A stretch of DNA of 51,036 nucleotides from Pirellulaceae bacterium (GCA_022448645.1 JAKVBZ010000033.1:1-51036), one strand, 5' to 3'; numbered from the stretch's first letter, positions 8,809 through 18,646 are shown. The notes: generated from the sequence alone by a model not told the origin. Made by a program: numbers and translations.

Positions 8809-11616
8809 ATGAAGACCGACGAATTACGTGAAAAGTATTTGGAGTTTTTTGAAACCCAAGGCCATACGCGCTGCGATAGCGATGTACTCGTCCCCACCTG
8901 GGATCCTTCTGTCCTGTTTACGCCGGCAGGCATGAACCAGTTCAAAGACCATTTCTTGGGAAAAGTCAAACTTGATTTCACACGTGCCACCACGTGTCAG
9001 AAATGTCTACGAACCGGAGACATCGACAACGTAGGAAGAACAGCTTACCACCATACTTTTTTTGAAATGCTGGGAAATTTCAGTTTCGGGGACTATTTCA
9101 AAAAGGAAGCGATCCACTGGGCGTGGGAATTCCTTACCGACAAGAAATGGCTCGGCATTGATCCAAGCCGCTTAACCGTGACGGTCTACACCGACGATGA
9201 CGAAGCTTTCGGCATCTGGGAAAACGACATCGGGGTCCCATCAAATCGCATCGAGCGGATGGGTGAGCATGACAATTTCTGGCCTGCAGGGGCACCCAGC
9301 GAAGGTCCCGATGGCGTGTGTGGCCCATGCAGCGAAATCTTCTATCACGACGACTTTGGTGACGAAGTCGAAATATGGAATCTTGTCTTCACACAATTCA
9401 ATCGCGTCGGTAATCCCCCCAATAACCTGCAATCGCTTCCTAGCAAAAACATCGACACAGGAATGGGTTTGGAGCGTGCAGCTGCCTGCCTGCAAGGTGT
9501 GCCGACCAATTATCACATCGACATCCTGCTGCCCATCGTCGAAGCAGCCGCTGAAGTCTGCCAGGTGCCTTACGAGTACCAGTCAGACAACGGACGCCGC
9601 ATACGCCGAATCACCGATCACTTGCGCGCATGCACGATGGCGGTGCATGAAAACGTATATCCCGGAGCTCAAAAAGAAAAGTACGTCATCCGCCGACTTC
9701 TCCGACGGGCAGTGATCGATGGTCATCAAATGGGTTTAAAAGAACCGTTCCTCTACAAGGTGGTACCCGCCGTTGTAGATCAAATGAAGACGCCTTATCC
9801 CGAATTGGCGTCGACGGTCGACCGAGTCGCTGATGTGATCAAGAACGAGGAAGCAAACTTTTTTGACACCATCGACGCGGGAATGGTTCGTATGCAACGG
9901 ATTTTCGAAGAGATGAGTTCAAATGGACGGACAACAGTAGATGGTGCCGCCGCAGCAGATCTCTATCAAACGTACGGCTTTCCACCAGAAGTCTTCGAAT
10001 CCATGGCTGCCGAGAACAATCTCGCATTCGATTGGGAAGGCTACCAACAGGCCACCGAAGAGCACCGACGAAAAACTGGCACGGTCGTACACACCGTCAT
10101 GGGAGACACAGGCAATCCGATTGACGCCATCAAAAAGGCTTTTCATCACGTCGAATTCCTGGGCTATCAGACGACCGAAGGCGAAGCTGAAATCAAATTC
10201 ATCATTGCCCAAAATCAGCCTTGTGATCATCTGGTCGAATTCGGACACGACACCAAAGTAATCTTGGTATTAGATCGTTCCCCATTCTACGGAGAAAGTG
10301 GTGGGCAAGTTGGAGACAGCGGAGAAATCGCAGGCGAACAATTTCGCTTTGTGGTACACAACACTCAGAAGGATGGTGATCTGATCCTGCACTACGGTCA
10401 ACTTGCAGAAGGTGAAATCCGCACAGGTGACAAGGTGACTGCACGTGTGGACTCGGCACGTCGGCAAGCCATCCGTCGTGCCCACTCGGCAACGCATATC
10501 TTGCATCACGCATTGCAAAACAATCTCGGCTCCCATGCGCAACAGCAAGGCTCTAAAGTCGACGAGGATTGGTTGCGGTTCGACTTTACAAACATGTCAG
10601 CTGTGTCCCCAGACACGCTGCAAGATGTCGAGAGCGATTGCCTGGAAAAAATCTCTGCATCTCACACCATTGCGGCAGATATCTTGCCTCTGGCGGATGC
10701 TCGTCAACAGGGAGCTATGATGCTGTTTGGAGAAAAATATCCGGATCCTGTGCGTATGGTTTCCATGGGTGCATTCAGCCGAGAGTTGTGCGGAGGCACC
10801 CACTTAGACAATACGCAGGAAGTTGGAAACATGGAAATCGTCAGCGAAGAAGGTGTCTCGGCAGGCACTCGCCGAATCGTCGCGTTGACCGGCACTAAGG
10901 CCCGAGATCATCAACAGCGTACAGAAGCTGTTTTAGCCGAAGTTGCCAAGTTGACAGGTACCGAGTTGCTTGAGGTGCCACTCGCTGCAAAACAACTGTC
11001 ACAGCGGATACGTGACCTCAAGAAACAAATCGCTGGCGGAGGTAAGGCGGTCGAAAAGACCGAATCTCCCACAACGGCAGCCAAGGGACCGTCCACCTAT
11101 GCTCAACAACGAGCCGCCTTACAAGAGACGGCAAGATTGTTCAACGTGGGCCTGTTTGATGTGCCGCAACGATACGCCGCCTTACAGTCGGAAATCAAAG
11201 ACCTCGAACAGCAACTCGCCAACAGCCAAGCAGCCGGTGCTCTTTCTGTCGATTCATTGTTGGAACAAGCCAGCGATGCCGGGGGAATTCCAGTTGTCGT
11301 TGCCGAAGCACCAGGAGGCAATCCTAATACCATGCGGCAACTTATTGATCAGATTCGACAAAAACAAGAATCCGTTGCCGTTCTGTTAGCAGCCAGCCAA
11401 GGAGAATCTAAAGTCACACTCGTCGCCGGACTCACACACGACCTGGTAAAACGAGGGCTGAGTGCAGGTGACTGGGTGCGAGAATCAGCGAAAGTCGTCG
11501 GTGGAGGAGGCGGTGGACGCCCCGACATGGCTCAAGCTGGTGGTAAGGATCCTAGCAAACTGCCCGATGCTTTGACGTTCGCGCAACAATTCATTACCTC
11601 CCAATTGACGGAATAG
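8809..11616 (+). CDS. alaS: Alanyl-tRNA synthetase
   Basis: A class II aminoacyl-tRNA synthetase of 935 residues that charges tRNA-Ala. The N-terminal catalytic core begins with ELREKYLEFFETQGH and continues through TFFEMLGNFSFGDYFKKEAI and GPCSEIFYH. The editing domain has the zinc-binding HSATHILHH (about 557-565) and CGGTHLDNT (about 661-669). The C-terminal oligomerisation/C-Ala domain ends with a glycine-rich GGGGGGRPDMAQAGG that is characteristic of AlaS. It is slightly longer than the E. coli enzyme because of linker insertions around residues 740-780. The gene begins 48 bp after the protease relic and has no clear strong SD. Identity is certain. Confidence 0.98.
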   Translation: MKTDELREKYLEFFETQGHTRCDSDVLVPTWDPSVLFTPAGMNQFKDHFLGKVKLDFTRATTCQKCLRTGDIDNVGRTAYHHTFFEMLGNFSFGDYFKKEAIHWAWEFLTDKKWLGIDPSRLTVTVYTDDDEAFGIWENDIGVPSNRIERMGEHDNFWPAGAPSEGPDGVCGPCSEIFYHDDFGDEVEIWNLVFTQFNRVGNPPNNLQSLPSKNIDTGMGLERAAACLQGVPTNYHIDILLPIVEAAAEVCQVPYEYQSDNGRRIRRITDHLRACTMAVHENVYPGAQKEKYVIRRLLRRAVIDGHQMGLKEPFLYKVVPAVVDQMKTPYPELASTVDRVADVIKNEEANFFDTIDAGMVRMQRIFEEMSSNGRTTVDGAAAADLYQTYGFPPEVFESMAAENNLAFDWEGYQQATEEHRRKTGTVVHTVMGDTGNPIDAIKKAFHHVEFLGYQTTEGEAEIKFIIAQNQPCDHLVEFGHDTKVILVLDRSPFYGESGGQVGDSGEIAGEQFRFVVHNTQKDGDLILHYGQLAEGEIRTGDKVTARVDSARRQAIRRAHSATHILHHALQNNLGSHAQQQGSKVDEDWLRFDFTNMSAVSPDTLQDVESDCLEKISASHTIAADILPLADARQQGAMMLFGEKYPDPVRMVSMGAFSRELCGGTHLDNTQEVGNMEIVSEEGVSAGTRRIVALTGTKARDHQQRTEAVLAEVAKLTGTELLEVPLAAKQLSQRIRDLKKQIAGGGKAVEKTESPTTAAKGPSTYAQQRAALQETARLFNVGLFDVPQRYAALQSEIKDLEQQLANSQAAGALSVDSLLEQASDAGGIPVVVAEAPGGNPNTMRQLIDQIRQKQESVAVLLAASQGESKVTLVAGLTHDLVKRGLSAGDWVRESAKVVGGGGGGRPDMAQAGGKDPSKLPDALTFAQQFITSQLTE

Positions 11617-11863
11617 TGGGGCCCCGCAAAATACCAGTGGGCAGAGTTTGCGCTCGAACTAGACTGCAAAAGAGTACACTCTGTCAGCCAAGAAATCACT
11701 CATACGAGACCGATCCATATCCTCAATGTATCCGCGTTTTCGGTGACTCTCACCTCCATATTTTCGAAACGGCACATGCTCTCGCCGCACCCCTATAAAT
11801 GGGGTATGATGGAGCGTCTGGTAGAAAAACCCTTTCGTTATCGAATCTAGAAGTATTTTCATA

Positions 11864-13249
11864 GTGACGACATCACCTGCTTACGATTCAAATATTGAAA
11901 CGACGAAAGGCACATATGCGTTCGTCAGCCTGGGATGTCCCAAAAACCTGGTCGACAGCGAACGCATGCTGGGCCTTCTCGATGTTGACGGCTATCAGGT
12001 GGTAACCGACCCGGACGGGGCGGACTTTGTTGTCGTCAACACCTGCGGATTCATTGAGCAGGCTCGACAGGAATCGTACGGGGTCATCCGAGAAATGCTC
12101 GAGTTGAAGCGGGCAGGGCGTACCCGTGGGGTGATCGTCTCTGGGTGCCTGGCAGAACGGCAGAAAGAGAAATTGCTGGAAGAACTACCGCAGATTGACC
12201 ATTTGGTCGGTGTTTTTGGCAGGGACGAAATCACACGTGTAGCCGATCGTTTGGTGGGACGCCTCGATGAACAACGGTCCGTTTTCCGCCCGGCTCCAAT
12301 CACCGCGTTAAGCGATCGTCAGCGTCTACGGATCACACCACGCCACTTTGCTTACTTGAAAATATCCGAAGGCTGCGACCGCCTTTGCACCTTTTGTGCA
12401 ATTCCCAAAATGCGTGGCAAGCACATTAGTAAGACTCCGGAGCAGGTTATTCAGGAAGCCGAAGAATTGGCGGCTGATGGTGTGCGGGAATTGAACATCG
12501 TCGCACAAGACACGCCTTATTATGGCATCGATTTATTTGGCGAACCCAGGTTGGCCGAACTTCTAGAAGGATTAGAGCAAGTTGCCGGCATCGAATGGAT
12601 TCGTCTGATGTATTTCTACCCGATGTACGTCACCGATGCAGTGATCGATACCATTGCACAGTCGGACAAAATCGTACCGTATCTCGACATGCCCTTGCAG
12701 CACATTCACGACGAAATGCTAAAACGGATGGCTCGCCGAGTGTCCCGCAAGAAAACAGAAGAACTGTTAGGAAAGTTGCGAGAGCGTATTCCAGGATTGG
12801 CGCTGCGGACAACCATGATTACCGGCTTTCCGGGTGAAACTGACGAGCATTTTGAAACACTGGCCGACTTTGTGCGAAAACAAAAATTTGAACGGCTAGG
12901 TGCGTTTACCTATTCGTTGGAACCGGACACACCAGCCGCTTCCCTGCCTGGGCACTTGCCGGAAACCGTCAAAGAGGCTCGTCGTGATACGTTAATGGAA
13001 ATCCAACAGCAAAATGCTTTCGCCTGGAACCAGCAACAAATCGGTAGGCAAGTGGACGTATTGATCGATCTACCCGTCGAAGGACAACCAAACGCCTGGA
13101 TCGGCCGTTGGTACGTCGACGCGCCGGACATCGACAGTGTCACCTACGTCACTGGAGATAATCTGGCAGCCGGCCAAATAGTGCGTTGCGAAATCGTCGA
13201 CTGCCAACAGTACGACCTCATCGCAGCAGCCATCGACACACCCCGATAA
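11864..13249 (+). CDS. rimO: Ribosomal protein S12 methylthiotransferase RimO
   Basis: A radical-SAM methylthiotransferase of 461 residues, starting with GTG. RimO adds a methylthio group to an aspartate of ribosomal protein S12. The N-terminal domain has SLGCPKNLVDSERMLG, the RimO-type form of the MTTase start, and NTCGFIEQA plus SGCLAERQ give the remaining cysteines of the auxiliary cluster. The radical-SAM CxxxCxxC is seen as CDRLCTFC followed by AIPKMRGK. A TRAM domain closes the protein (VDVLIDLPVEGQPNAWIGRWY to the end). The DSERMLG form separates it from MiaB. The 247-bp spacer from alaS suggests an independent promoter; a TATGAT hexamer stands at 11805 without a clear -35 box. Confidence 0.96.
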   Translation: MTTSPAYDSNIETTKGTYAFVSLGCPKNLVDSERMLGLLDVDGYQVVTDPDGADFVVVNTCGFIEQARQESYGVIREMLELKRAGRTRGVIVSGCLAERQKEKLLEELPQIDHLVGVFGRDEITRVADRLVGRLDEQRSVFRPAPITALSDRQRLRITPRHFAYLKISEGCDRLCTFCAIPKMRGKHISKTPEQVIQEAEELAADGVRELNIVAQDTPYYGIDLFGEPRLAELLEGLEQVAGIEWIRLMYFYPMYVTDAVIDTIAQSDKIVPYLDMPLQHIHDEMLKRMARRVSRKKTEELLGKLRERIPGLALRTTMITGFPGETDEHFETLADFVRKQKFERLGAFTYSLEPDTPAASLPGHLPETVKEARRDTLMEIQQQNAFAWNQQQIGRQVDVLIDLPVEGQPNAWIGRWYVDAPDIDSVTYVTGDNLAAGQIVRCEIVDCQQYDLIAAAIDTPR

Positions 13250-13351
13250 GAATATTTGTACAACGAACGCCGAGCAACTCCTGTTGGGGACCTTTACACG
13301 ACCACGATAAACAACCGTCACTAGCTGTAAAACGGCGGCAGGAACCAGACC

Positions 13352-13921
13352 ATGCCATCCAATAGCAACTGGAATATCCCGAATGGAATCACGTCCGCAC
13401 GCCTATTGGTAGCGATTGTGTTTTTTGTATTGCTGTCTCAGCAGTACTACCTTCCTGCGCTGGTCGCTTTCTTGTTGGCCGCTGGAACCGACTGGTTGGA
13501 TGGCTACTGGGCAAGAAAATACAATCAGATCACTCAGTTGGGGAGGATTCTCGATCCCTTCGCCGACAAGTTCATTATCAGCGGCGCTTTTATCTTTTTG
13601 GTTGCCGAACCAACGTCTGGCATTGAGTCCTGGATGGCCGTCGTCGTCATCTCGCGCGAAATGCTGGTGACCACCATCCGTAGCATGATGGAACAACAAG
13701 GCATTGACTTTTCGGCAAATTTCGCCGGCAAAATAAAAATGGTTCTCCAGTGTATCGCGATATCCCTCAGCCTGCTGTGCCTGGAAGGTACAGGTGAATG
13801 GAAAGCTGATTGGATGCAGCAAAGCTGTGATGTTGCTATTTGGCTGGCGATCATTTCCACAATCTATTCAGGTGTCGGCTACATCATCCGCGCAGCTCGC
13901 ATGGTGCGTGGTGACTCATGA
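13352..13921 (+). CDS. pgsA: CDP-diacylglycerol-glycerol-3-phosphate 3-phosphatidyltransferase
   Basis: An integral membrane enzyme of 189 residues that makes phosphatidylglycerol phosphate from CDP-diacylglycerol. The CDP-alcohol phosphotransferase motif is complete: D47, D50, G51, A54, R55, G64, D68 and D72 in the stretch beginning DWLDGYWARKY. The opening NIPNGITSARLL is typical of PgsA, and four or so membrane helices follow. Its stop overlaps the start of the next gene by four bases (ATGA), so the two are translated together. The assignment to PgsA over phosphatidylserine synthase rests on the N-terminus and length. Confidence 0.92.
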   Translation: MPSNSNWNIPNGITSARLLVAIVFFVLLSQQYYLPALVAFLLAAGTDWLDGYWARKYNQITQLGRILDPFADKFIISGAFIFLVAEPTSGIESWMAVVVISREMLVTTIRSMMEQQGIDFSANFAGKIKMVLQCIAISLSLLCLEGTGEWKADWMQQSCDVAIWLAIISTIYSGVGYIIRAARMVRGDS

Positions 13922-14826
13922 TGGTGGTGGAAAAACTGGTCGAGGCCGCCTTTCTCGTTGGCTTGGCCACCTCCATCTATCTTTGGGTGTGGAGCATCCG
14001 CCGGGTCAATAGTGGTCAAGTCTTGTTACCTTTCGCACCACGTCGTCCAGTTCCGTGGAGTTTTCTGGATACGTTACTCGTACTGATGGGGTTCTTCGTC
14101 GTTCAGTATGTGACAGCAGTCATCACGCTCAGCCTTACCGACCAGACAACGATCAGCAAGGAATACCTGGCTTTAATTGTCAGCAGCTGTGTGCTTCCGG
14201 TGTTCTTGGCAACGGCTATCGTCCAGCTTATGAATTTTCGAGGTGCAAATTGGCGGGATCTGGGAGTCGATTTACGGTATGCCTGGTTCGACCTGATTGA
14301 TGGAGTTTATGCCTTTGCTATGCTCGCCAGCATCGTCTTCACCATCCAAGCAGCATTGCAAAGTAAGATCGAATACGAACATCCGATTCTTGACATGTTG
14401 GCCGACCATGATGGTCCGTGGCCGTTCATCACGGCCTTCTTGGCTGCCGTCGTGGTTGCTCCGCTCGTCGAAGAGTTCCTGTTTCGCGTCGTGCTACAAG
14501 GTGCGTTAGAGAAACTCGCATATTTCTGGGCGATGAGACAGGAGAATCCTGATCTTTCACTCAATTCTATCTTCGGAACTCTTATCCCAGCGAATCAACG
14601 CCACGATGTGATCCGAATTGGCTCTTGGTGGCCCATCCTGGTAAGCGCATCCATCTTTGCGATCCTGCACGCAGGCCAAGGGGCCGCACCCATTCCTCTT
14701 TTCTTTCTCGCTGTGGGCATGGGATACCTCTATCAGAGAACTCACAGAATTCTTTCCTGTGTCGTCGTGCACGCCATGTTGAACGGAATTTCTCTACTAG
14801 CTGTGCTGGTAGACAACACCGCATAG
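13918..14826 (+). CDS. CPBP-family intramembrane metalloprotease
   Basis: A membrane protein of 302 residues with about eight hydrophobic segments. It carries the ABI/CAAX-protease motifs: VEEFLFRVVLQG with E185, E186 and R190, then AILHAGQG with H251, and HAMLNG near residue 283. Members cleave within membranes or process prenylated or bacteriocin-like peptides; many bacterial ones have unknown substrates. Translation is coupled to pgsA by the 4-bp overlap. No bacteriocin gene is nearby, so a housekeeping role in membrane protein processing is the more likely option, though this is inference. Confidence 0.88.
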   Translation: MMVVEKLVEAAFLVGLATSIYLWVWSIRRVNSGQVLLPFAPRRPVPWSFLDTLLVLMGFFVVQYVTAVITLSLTDQTTISKEYLALIVSSCVLPVFLATAIVQLMNFRGANWRDLGVDLRYAWFDLIDGVYAFAMLASIVFTIQAALQSKIEYEHPILDMLADHDGPWPFITAFLAAVVVAPLVEEFLFRVVLQGALEKLAYFWAMRQENPDLSLNSIFGTLIPANQRHDVIRIGSWWPILVSASIFAILHAGQGAAPIPLFFLAVGMGYLYQRTHRILSCVVVHAMLNGISLLAVLVDNTA

Positions 14827-14966
14827 CCGGAACATTTCAATCAGCTGTTTGGCCAGACAGGGCACAGTGAAGATTCGTTCTGTTCAGGGTTCCGAGTTCT
14901 ACACAGCCAACATCCAACAAAAAGCTGACGGTGGCGGATTTTCCGCGAAGCCCCGCAGGACAGTGT

Positions 14967-16010
14967 TCAACCAAACACGACAGGTTTTCCAGACTGCGCC
15001 GACTCGTAGATACCGCAGATGACTTCCACCGAACGTCGACCTTCGGCTCCATCAATCTGTGCGGCCCGACCTTCCTTGATAGCCGCGATCACATCTCCGA
15101 ATTGCAGCGTGTGGCCATGATGCCCCATCGCAGCTGGATCTGCCACAGCCCCAGCTGTTTCGGTACGGTTAGCGAGTTCTTCGCGAATCTGTTCATCTCT
15201 TTCGGTCGGATTGGCGAAATCCCACACCTTGATGTCTTCTTCTTCCAGCACCGCACTTCCTTCAGTGCCATGAATCTCAATCCGTTTGAACATGCCTGGA
15301 TATGAAGCGGTCGTAGCCTCCATGCTTCCCAAGGCACCGCTTTGAAAACGCAGCGAGGCTATTGCCACATCTTCGACCTCAATCCGTTCATGTGCCAACG
15401 TCGCCATCTGCGCTCGAATTTCAGCGACCGGCCCCATCAGCCACAACAGTAGGTCGACGCTGTGGATTGCCTGATTCATAAAGGCTCCGCCACCATCCAA
15501 TTTCCAGGTGCCGCGCCAAGCTCCCTGGTCATAATATTCCTGGCTACGATGCCATTTCACGTAGGCGTCGCCCAAAGTCAGCCTGCCAAACCGGCCTTCG
15601 TCGACAGCCTGCTTGAGTTCACAACTGGATGCGTGGAACCGCGACTGAAACACCGTGGAAACTACAACGCCCTGACTGTCGGCTGCCTGGATGATTTCGT
15701 CGCAACGGGACGGGTTAATTTCCAACGGCTTTTCGATAATGACATGTTTCTTATGCTCGATGGCAGCCAGCGCGGGTTCGAGATGAGCACCACTGGGAGT
15801 GCAAATCGTTACGATTTGGATTCGATCGTCAGCCACCATCTCATCGATCGACTGATAGCAATGGCAACCTGCCTCGTCTGCAAACGCCTGAGCGGCCGGT
15901 AGCACCTCGTCGGTACACCCAATCAATTCGGCTTCTCCGATATCAGCGATCGCCCGCTGATGAAACCGAGATATCATGCCACAGCCAATAATTCCAAATC
16001 CGAATGCCAT
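14967..16010 (-). CDS. Gfo/Idh/MocA-family oxidoreductase
   Basis: An NAD(P)-dependent sugar or inositol dehydrogenase-like protein of 347 residues, cytoplasmic, with no signal peptide. The Rossmann fold begins at once (FGFGIIGCGMISRFHQRAI) and the family motif EKPLEI comes near residue 95, where the lysine is expected to act in catalysis. The C-terminal half is the usual beta-sheet substrate domain with GGGAFMNQAIHSVDLLLWLMG. An SD-like GGAG (CCAAGAGGAGAAACT) is present just before the ATG. It is divergent from the acyltransferase gene and convergent with the CPBP protease. The substrate cannot be deduced. Confidence 0.92.
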   Translation of the reverse strand: MAFGFGIIGCGMISRFHQRAIADIGEAELIGCTDEVLPAAQAFADEAGCHCYQSIDEMVADDRIQIVTICTPSGAHLEPALAAIEHKKHVIIEKPLEINPSRCDEIIQAADSQGVVVSTVFQSRFHASSCELKQAVDEGRFGRLTLGDAYVKWHRSQEYYDQGAWRGTWKLDGGGAFMNQAIHSVDLLLWLMGPVAEIRAQMATLAHERIEVEDVAIASLRFQSGALGSMEATTASYPGMFKRIEIHGTEGSAVLEEEDIKVWDFANPTERDEQIREELANRTETAGAVADPAAMGHHGHTLQFGDVIAAIKEGRAAQIDGAEGRRSVEVICGIYESAQSGKPVVFG

Positions 16011-16074
16011 AGATAAGTTTCTCCTCTTGGTATGCTGATGAACAGACCGGCTAATGGTCGTTTATTCTTGATTT

Positions 16075-16101
16075 CTGAGGTAAGCAGACGGCTTACCTCA
16101 G
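16075..16101. promoter_or_regulatory. Perfect 11-bp inverted repeat in a divergent promoter region
   Basis: CTGAGGTAAGC (16075-16085), loop AGACG, GCTTACCTCAG (16091-16101). It lies 65 bp before the oxidoreductase start on one side and 131 bp before the acyltransferase start on the other. No T run follows on either strand, so it is a poor terminator. It could be an operator for a dimeric regulator or a 5'-UTR hairpin. Confidence 0.5.
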
Positions 16102-16231
16102 ACAGAAATAAAGTTAAAAGACAATCGTTGATCCCGCAGAATGCTAGCTTCCGTCAACTCACCTTTCGTTCGAATCTGGGACCTGTCACAATCCGAGACC
16201 TTTTTGGCGATCTCATTTCAAACGAGTCCTT

Positions 16232-17152
16232 ATGATACGCGTTCGACACTGGATTGAATACCTGGCGGTTCGTCTGTTTTTCTGTTGGATTCAGGCGATC
16301 CGAATTGAAACTTGTGAGTGGATCTCCGGTACTGTCGGCTGGCTCATGACGCATTGCATTAAGTTACGTGCGGACGTGATCGACAAAAATCTGCAGGTGG
16401 CATTTCCATCCTGGACCGAGCAGCGCCGCCAGCAAACCGCGCGACGCATGTGGGCACATCTCTTCATGATGATCTGCGAAATCGCACACGTTCCACGAAA
16501 AGTTCACCAGACAAATTTTCGCGATTACATCTCTTTTGCACCAGGTAGCCGCCGCGACTTGGTACGTCTGTTGCTGGATCCACGCCCCATCACGATCGTG
16601 TCGGGCCATTTCGGCAATTTTGAGGTGGGCAATTACACAACAGGACTGCTCGGTTTTCCAACATTCGCTGTGGCGCGTCCACTGGACAACCCGCTACTCG
16701 ATCGTTTTTTTAAGCAGTTCCGAGCAGCTCACGGACAGTCCATTTTGCCGAAACAAGGAAGCGCCAGGCAGGTAGCAGCCGCTTTAGACTCTGGCCAGTC
16801 ACTCGCCATCTTGTGCGATCAATGGGGAGGTCACAAGGGTTGCCGGGTCGACTTTTTTGGAAAACCAACTTCTTGTCACAAAGCCATTGCAGTATTTCCG
16901 CTGAGCAGCGGTACTCCACTGGTCGTCAGCTATGCCAAACGACACAAACGCCCCCTACACTTCGAAATCGGCTGCTATGCGGTCGTGGACCCAGCCGAAC
17001 CTAACAGCGGGCCCGACAACGTGCGTGAATTGACACAATGGTACAATCAGCGTTTAGAAGAAATCGTCCGGATCACACCAGATCAGTATTGGTGGCTACA
17101 TCGACGTTGGAAAGGCGAACCGCGACGAAAGATGCACCGCAAAGCCGCATAA
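16232..17152 (+). CDS. LpxL/HtrB-type lipid A acyltransferase
   Basis: A membrane-associated acyltransferase of 306 residues of the lauroyl/myristoyl family. In Gram-negative bacteria this family adds secondary acyl chains to lipid A. The catalytic HX4E box is present as H126 to E131 in SGHFGNFE. Other family marks are CDQWGGHKGCRVDFFGK and the late PDQYWWLHRRWKGEPR. An N-terminal hydrophobic segment (LAVRLFFCWIQAI) anchors it to the membrane. Its presence supports an outer membrane with lipid A-like lipids. The Rieske gene begins 20 bp after its stop, which suggests one transcript. Some relatives acylate other glycolipids, so the acceptor is inferred. Confidence 0.88.
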   Translation: MIRVRHWIEYLAVRLFFCWIQAIRIETCEWISGTVGWLMTHCIKLRADVIDKNLQVAFPSWTEQRRQQTARRMWAHLFMMICEIAHVPRKVHQTNFRDYISFAPGSRRDLVRLLLDPRPITIVSGHFGNFEVGNYTTGLLGFPTFAVARPLDNPLLDRFFKQFRAAHGQSILPKQGSARQVAAALDSGQSLAILCDQWGGHKGCRVDFFGKPTSCHKAIAVFPLSSGTPLVVSYAKRHKRPLHFEIGCYAVVDPAEPNSGPDNVRELTQWYNQRLEEIVRITPDQYWWLHRRWKGEPRRKMHRKAA

Positions 17153-17172
17153 TTTCGGGACGACGAGCAACT

Positions 17173-17487
17173 ATGGCTGAATGGGTTCGTGTGGCATCCG
17201 TGGCAGACTGTCCCCCAGACCATTCCATTGAAGTGGTTGCTGAGGGCAAAGTGATCGCCTTGTTTCATGTGGATGGGCAATTCTACGCTCTGGACGGCAT
17301 TTGTCCCCACCAAGGTGGGCCACTCGGTAAGGGCACGATTTCAGGTTGTGTAATCACTTGCCCTTGGCACGGTTGGCAATTTGACGTAACCAATGGGATT
17401 CATCAAATCAACGAAAACATCGCACAGCCGTCGTATACCGTTCGATTGGAAGAGGGAAGCATTTTCGTTCGCTTCGGTGAGGAATAG
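17173..17487 (+). CDS. Rieske [2Fe-2S] ferredoxin-like protein (NirD-like)
   Basis: A small soluble electron-transfer protein of 104 residues. The cluster ligands are clear: C44 and H46 in CPHQGGPLG, C63 and H66 in CPWHGWQFD. This is the Rieske ferredoxin/NirD small-subunit form. The start is the ATG at 17173, giving a complete single domain; the open frame upstream overlaps the acyltransferase gene. No oxygenase, nitrite reductase or reductase gene is adjacent. It lies 20 bp after the acyltransferase and 5 bp before the GNAT gene, so the three are probably cotranscribed. Its redox partner is unknown. Confidence 0.92.
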   Translation: MAEWVRVASVADCPPDHSIEVVAEGKVIALFHVDGQFYALDGICPHQGGPLGKGTISGCVITCPWHGWQFDVTNGIHQINENIAQPSYTVRLEEGSIFVRFGEE

Positions 17488-17492
17488 CCAAC

Positions 17493-18443
17493 TTGATTCG
17501 TTTTCGTGCATTCCGCAACGCTGACCCACCCGCCATCGCAGCCGTCTGGCGCAGCCAGCCACCGAGTCGAAACCTGTTGCAACCTATGTCTCCAGCCTTG
17601 CTCGAACGGCATGTCCTGGCAAAACCGTTTTTCGATCGCGATGGATTCATTGTGGCGGAAAAGGACGATCGCCTGGTAGGCTTTGTACACGCTGCTTTCG
17701 GACCGCGTCCGGACCTGGAAGACTTGGACCAGAAAGTTGGATTGACTAATTTCCTGCTCGTAGTTCCTGACGTCGAATGGAATTCAGTCGCTGCCGAGCT
17801 ATTGCGACATAGCGAAGATTATTTGAGGCGACGTGGCGCACAGACCCTGTACGCTGGAGCCGTACCTCCTGTGAGTCCCTACTATTTGGGGCTGTACGGA
17901 GGCTGCCAGCAACGTGGGGTATACCGCTCGGACAAAGCTTGGTTAGCGTTGTACGAAAACCATGGCTACCAGCAAGAAGATAACTGGCTCGTCTTGCAGC
18001 GAGATCTGATGGGGTTTCGACCACAAATTAATCGCCAACAAATGGCCATTCGACGAGGTCATGTGCTTGATGCTGTGTTTGACCCTCCGACACATTCCTG
18101 GTGGGAAGCATGTACGTTGGGTGAAACGGAACGCACTTGTTTTTATCTTTCTCGCAAAGGTCAGACTCAGGCGTGCGGCCATGCGCTGTTCTGGGATATG
18201 GCTCCGATTGCTGAGAGCTGGGGAATCCGTGCTGCCGGATTGTTACACCTAGAGATTGACACTTCCATACGGCGTCAAGGTCATGCAACTTATCTGCTGG
18301 GCGAAGCTCTCCGCCAACTACAGGCTCAAGGCGTCAGCATGGCCGAAGTCCAGGTACACGAGTCAGATCAGGCATCTCTGGGACTGTTTCGAAAACTTGA
18401 ATTTACAGAAGTCGATCAAATGGTGCTGCTCAAGAAATCGTAA
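17493..18443 (+). CDS. Tandem GNAT-domain acetyltransferase
   Basis: A protein of 316 residues made of two GNAT-like halves. The first runs from IRFRAFRNADPPAIAAVW to about residue 160. The second contains LHLEIDTSIRRQGHATYLLGEALRQLQAQG, an acetyl-CoA-binding segment of the RxxGxA/G kind, followed by VHESDQASLGLFRKLEF. The first half is less canonical. The start is TTG at 17493, with GAGGAA about eight bases upstream inside the end of the Rieske gene. The double-GNAT layout recalls mycothiol synthase MshD, but there is no other thiol-pathway gene nearby, so that role is not claimed. The substrate is unknown. Confidence 0.82.
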   Translation: MIRFRAFRNADPPAIAAVWRSQPPSRNLLQPMSPALLERHVLAKPFFDRDGFIVAEKDDRLVGFVHAAFGPRPDLEDLDQKVGLTNFLLVVPDVEWNSVAAELLRHSEDYLRRRGAQTLYAGAVPPVSPYYLGLYGGCQQRGVYRSDKAWLALYENHGYQQEDNWLVLQRDLMGFRPQINRQQMAIRRGHVLDAVFDPPTHSWWEACTLGETERTCFYLSRKGQTQACGHALFWDMAPIAESWGIRAAGLLHLEIDTSIRRQGHATYLLGEALRQLQAQGVSMAEVQVHESDQASLGLFRKLEFTEVDQMVLLKKS

Positions 18444-18646
18444 GCTGCGGTTCATTTCCAGGCATTTTCCGGGAAAGCAAGCCTCCCGCAGAGCTCAAAC
18501 ACTTTAGAAACCCACTCGCGGTTGGTCCAGCAGGACCTTCTTCCTGCCGATTGCGATTACAGCAACATGACTTATATTTCGAATTGCGATTGGAGCCAAA
18601 CATCCACTTAGGACACCAGAAGACGTGCTACTTTCCGTCTACGGCG

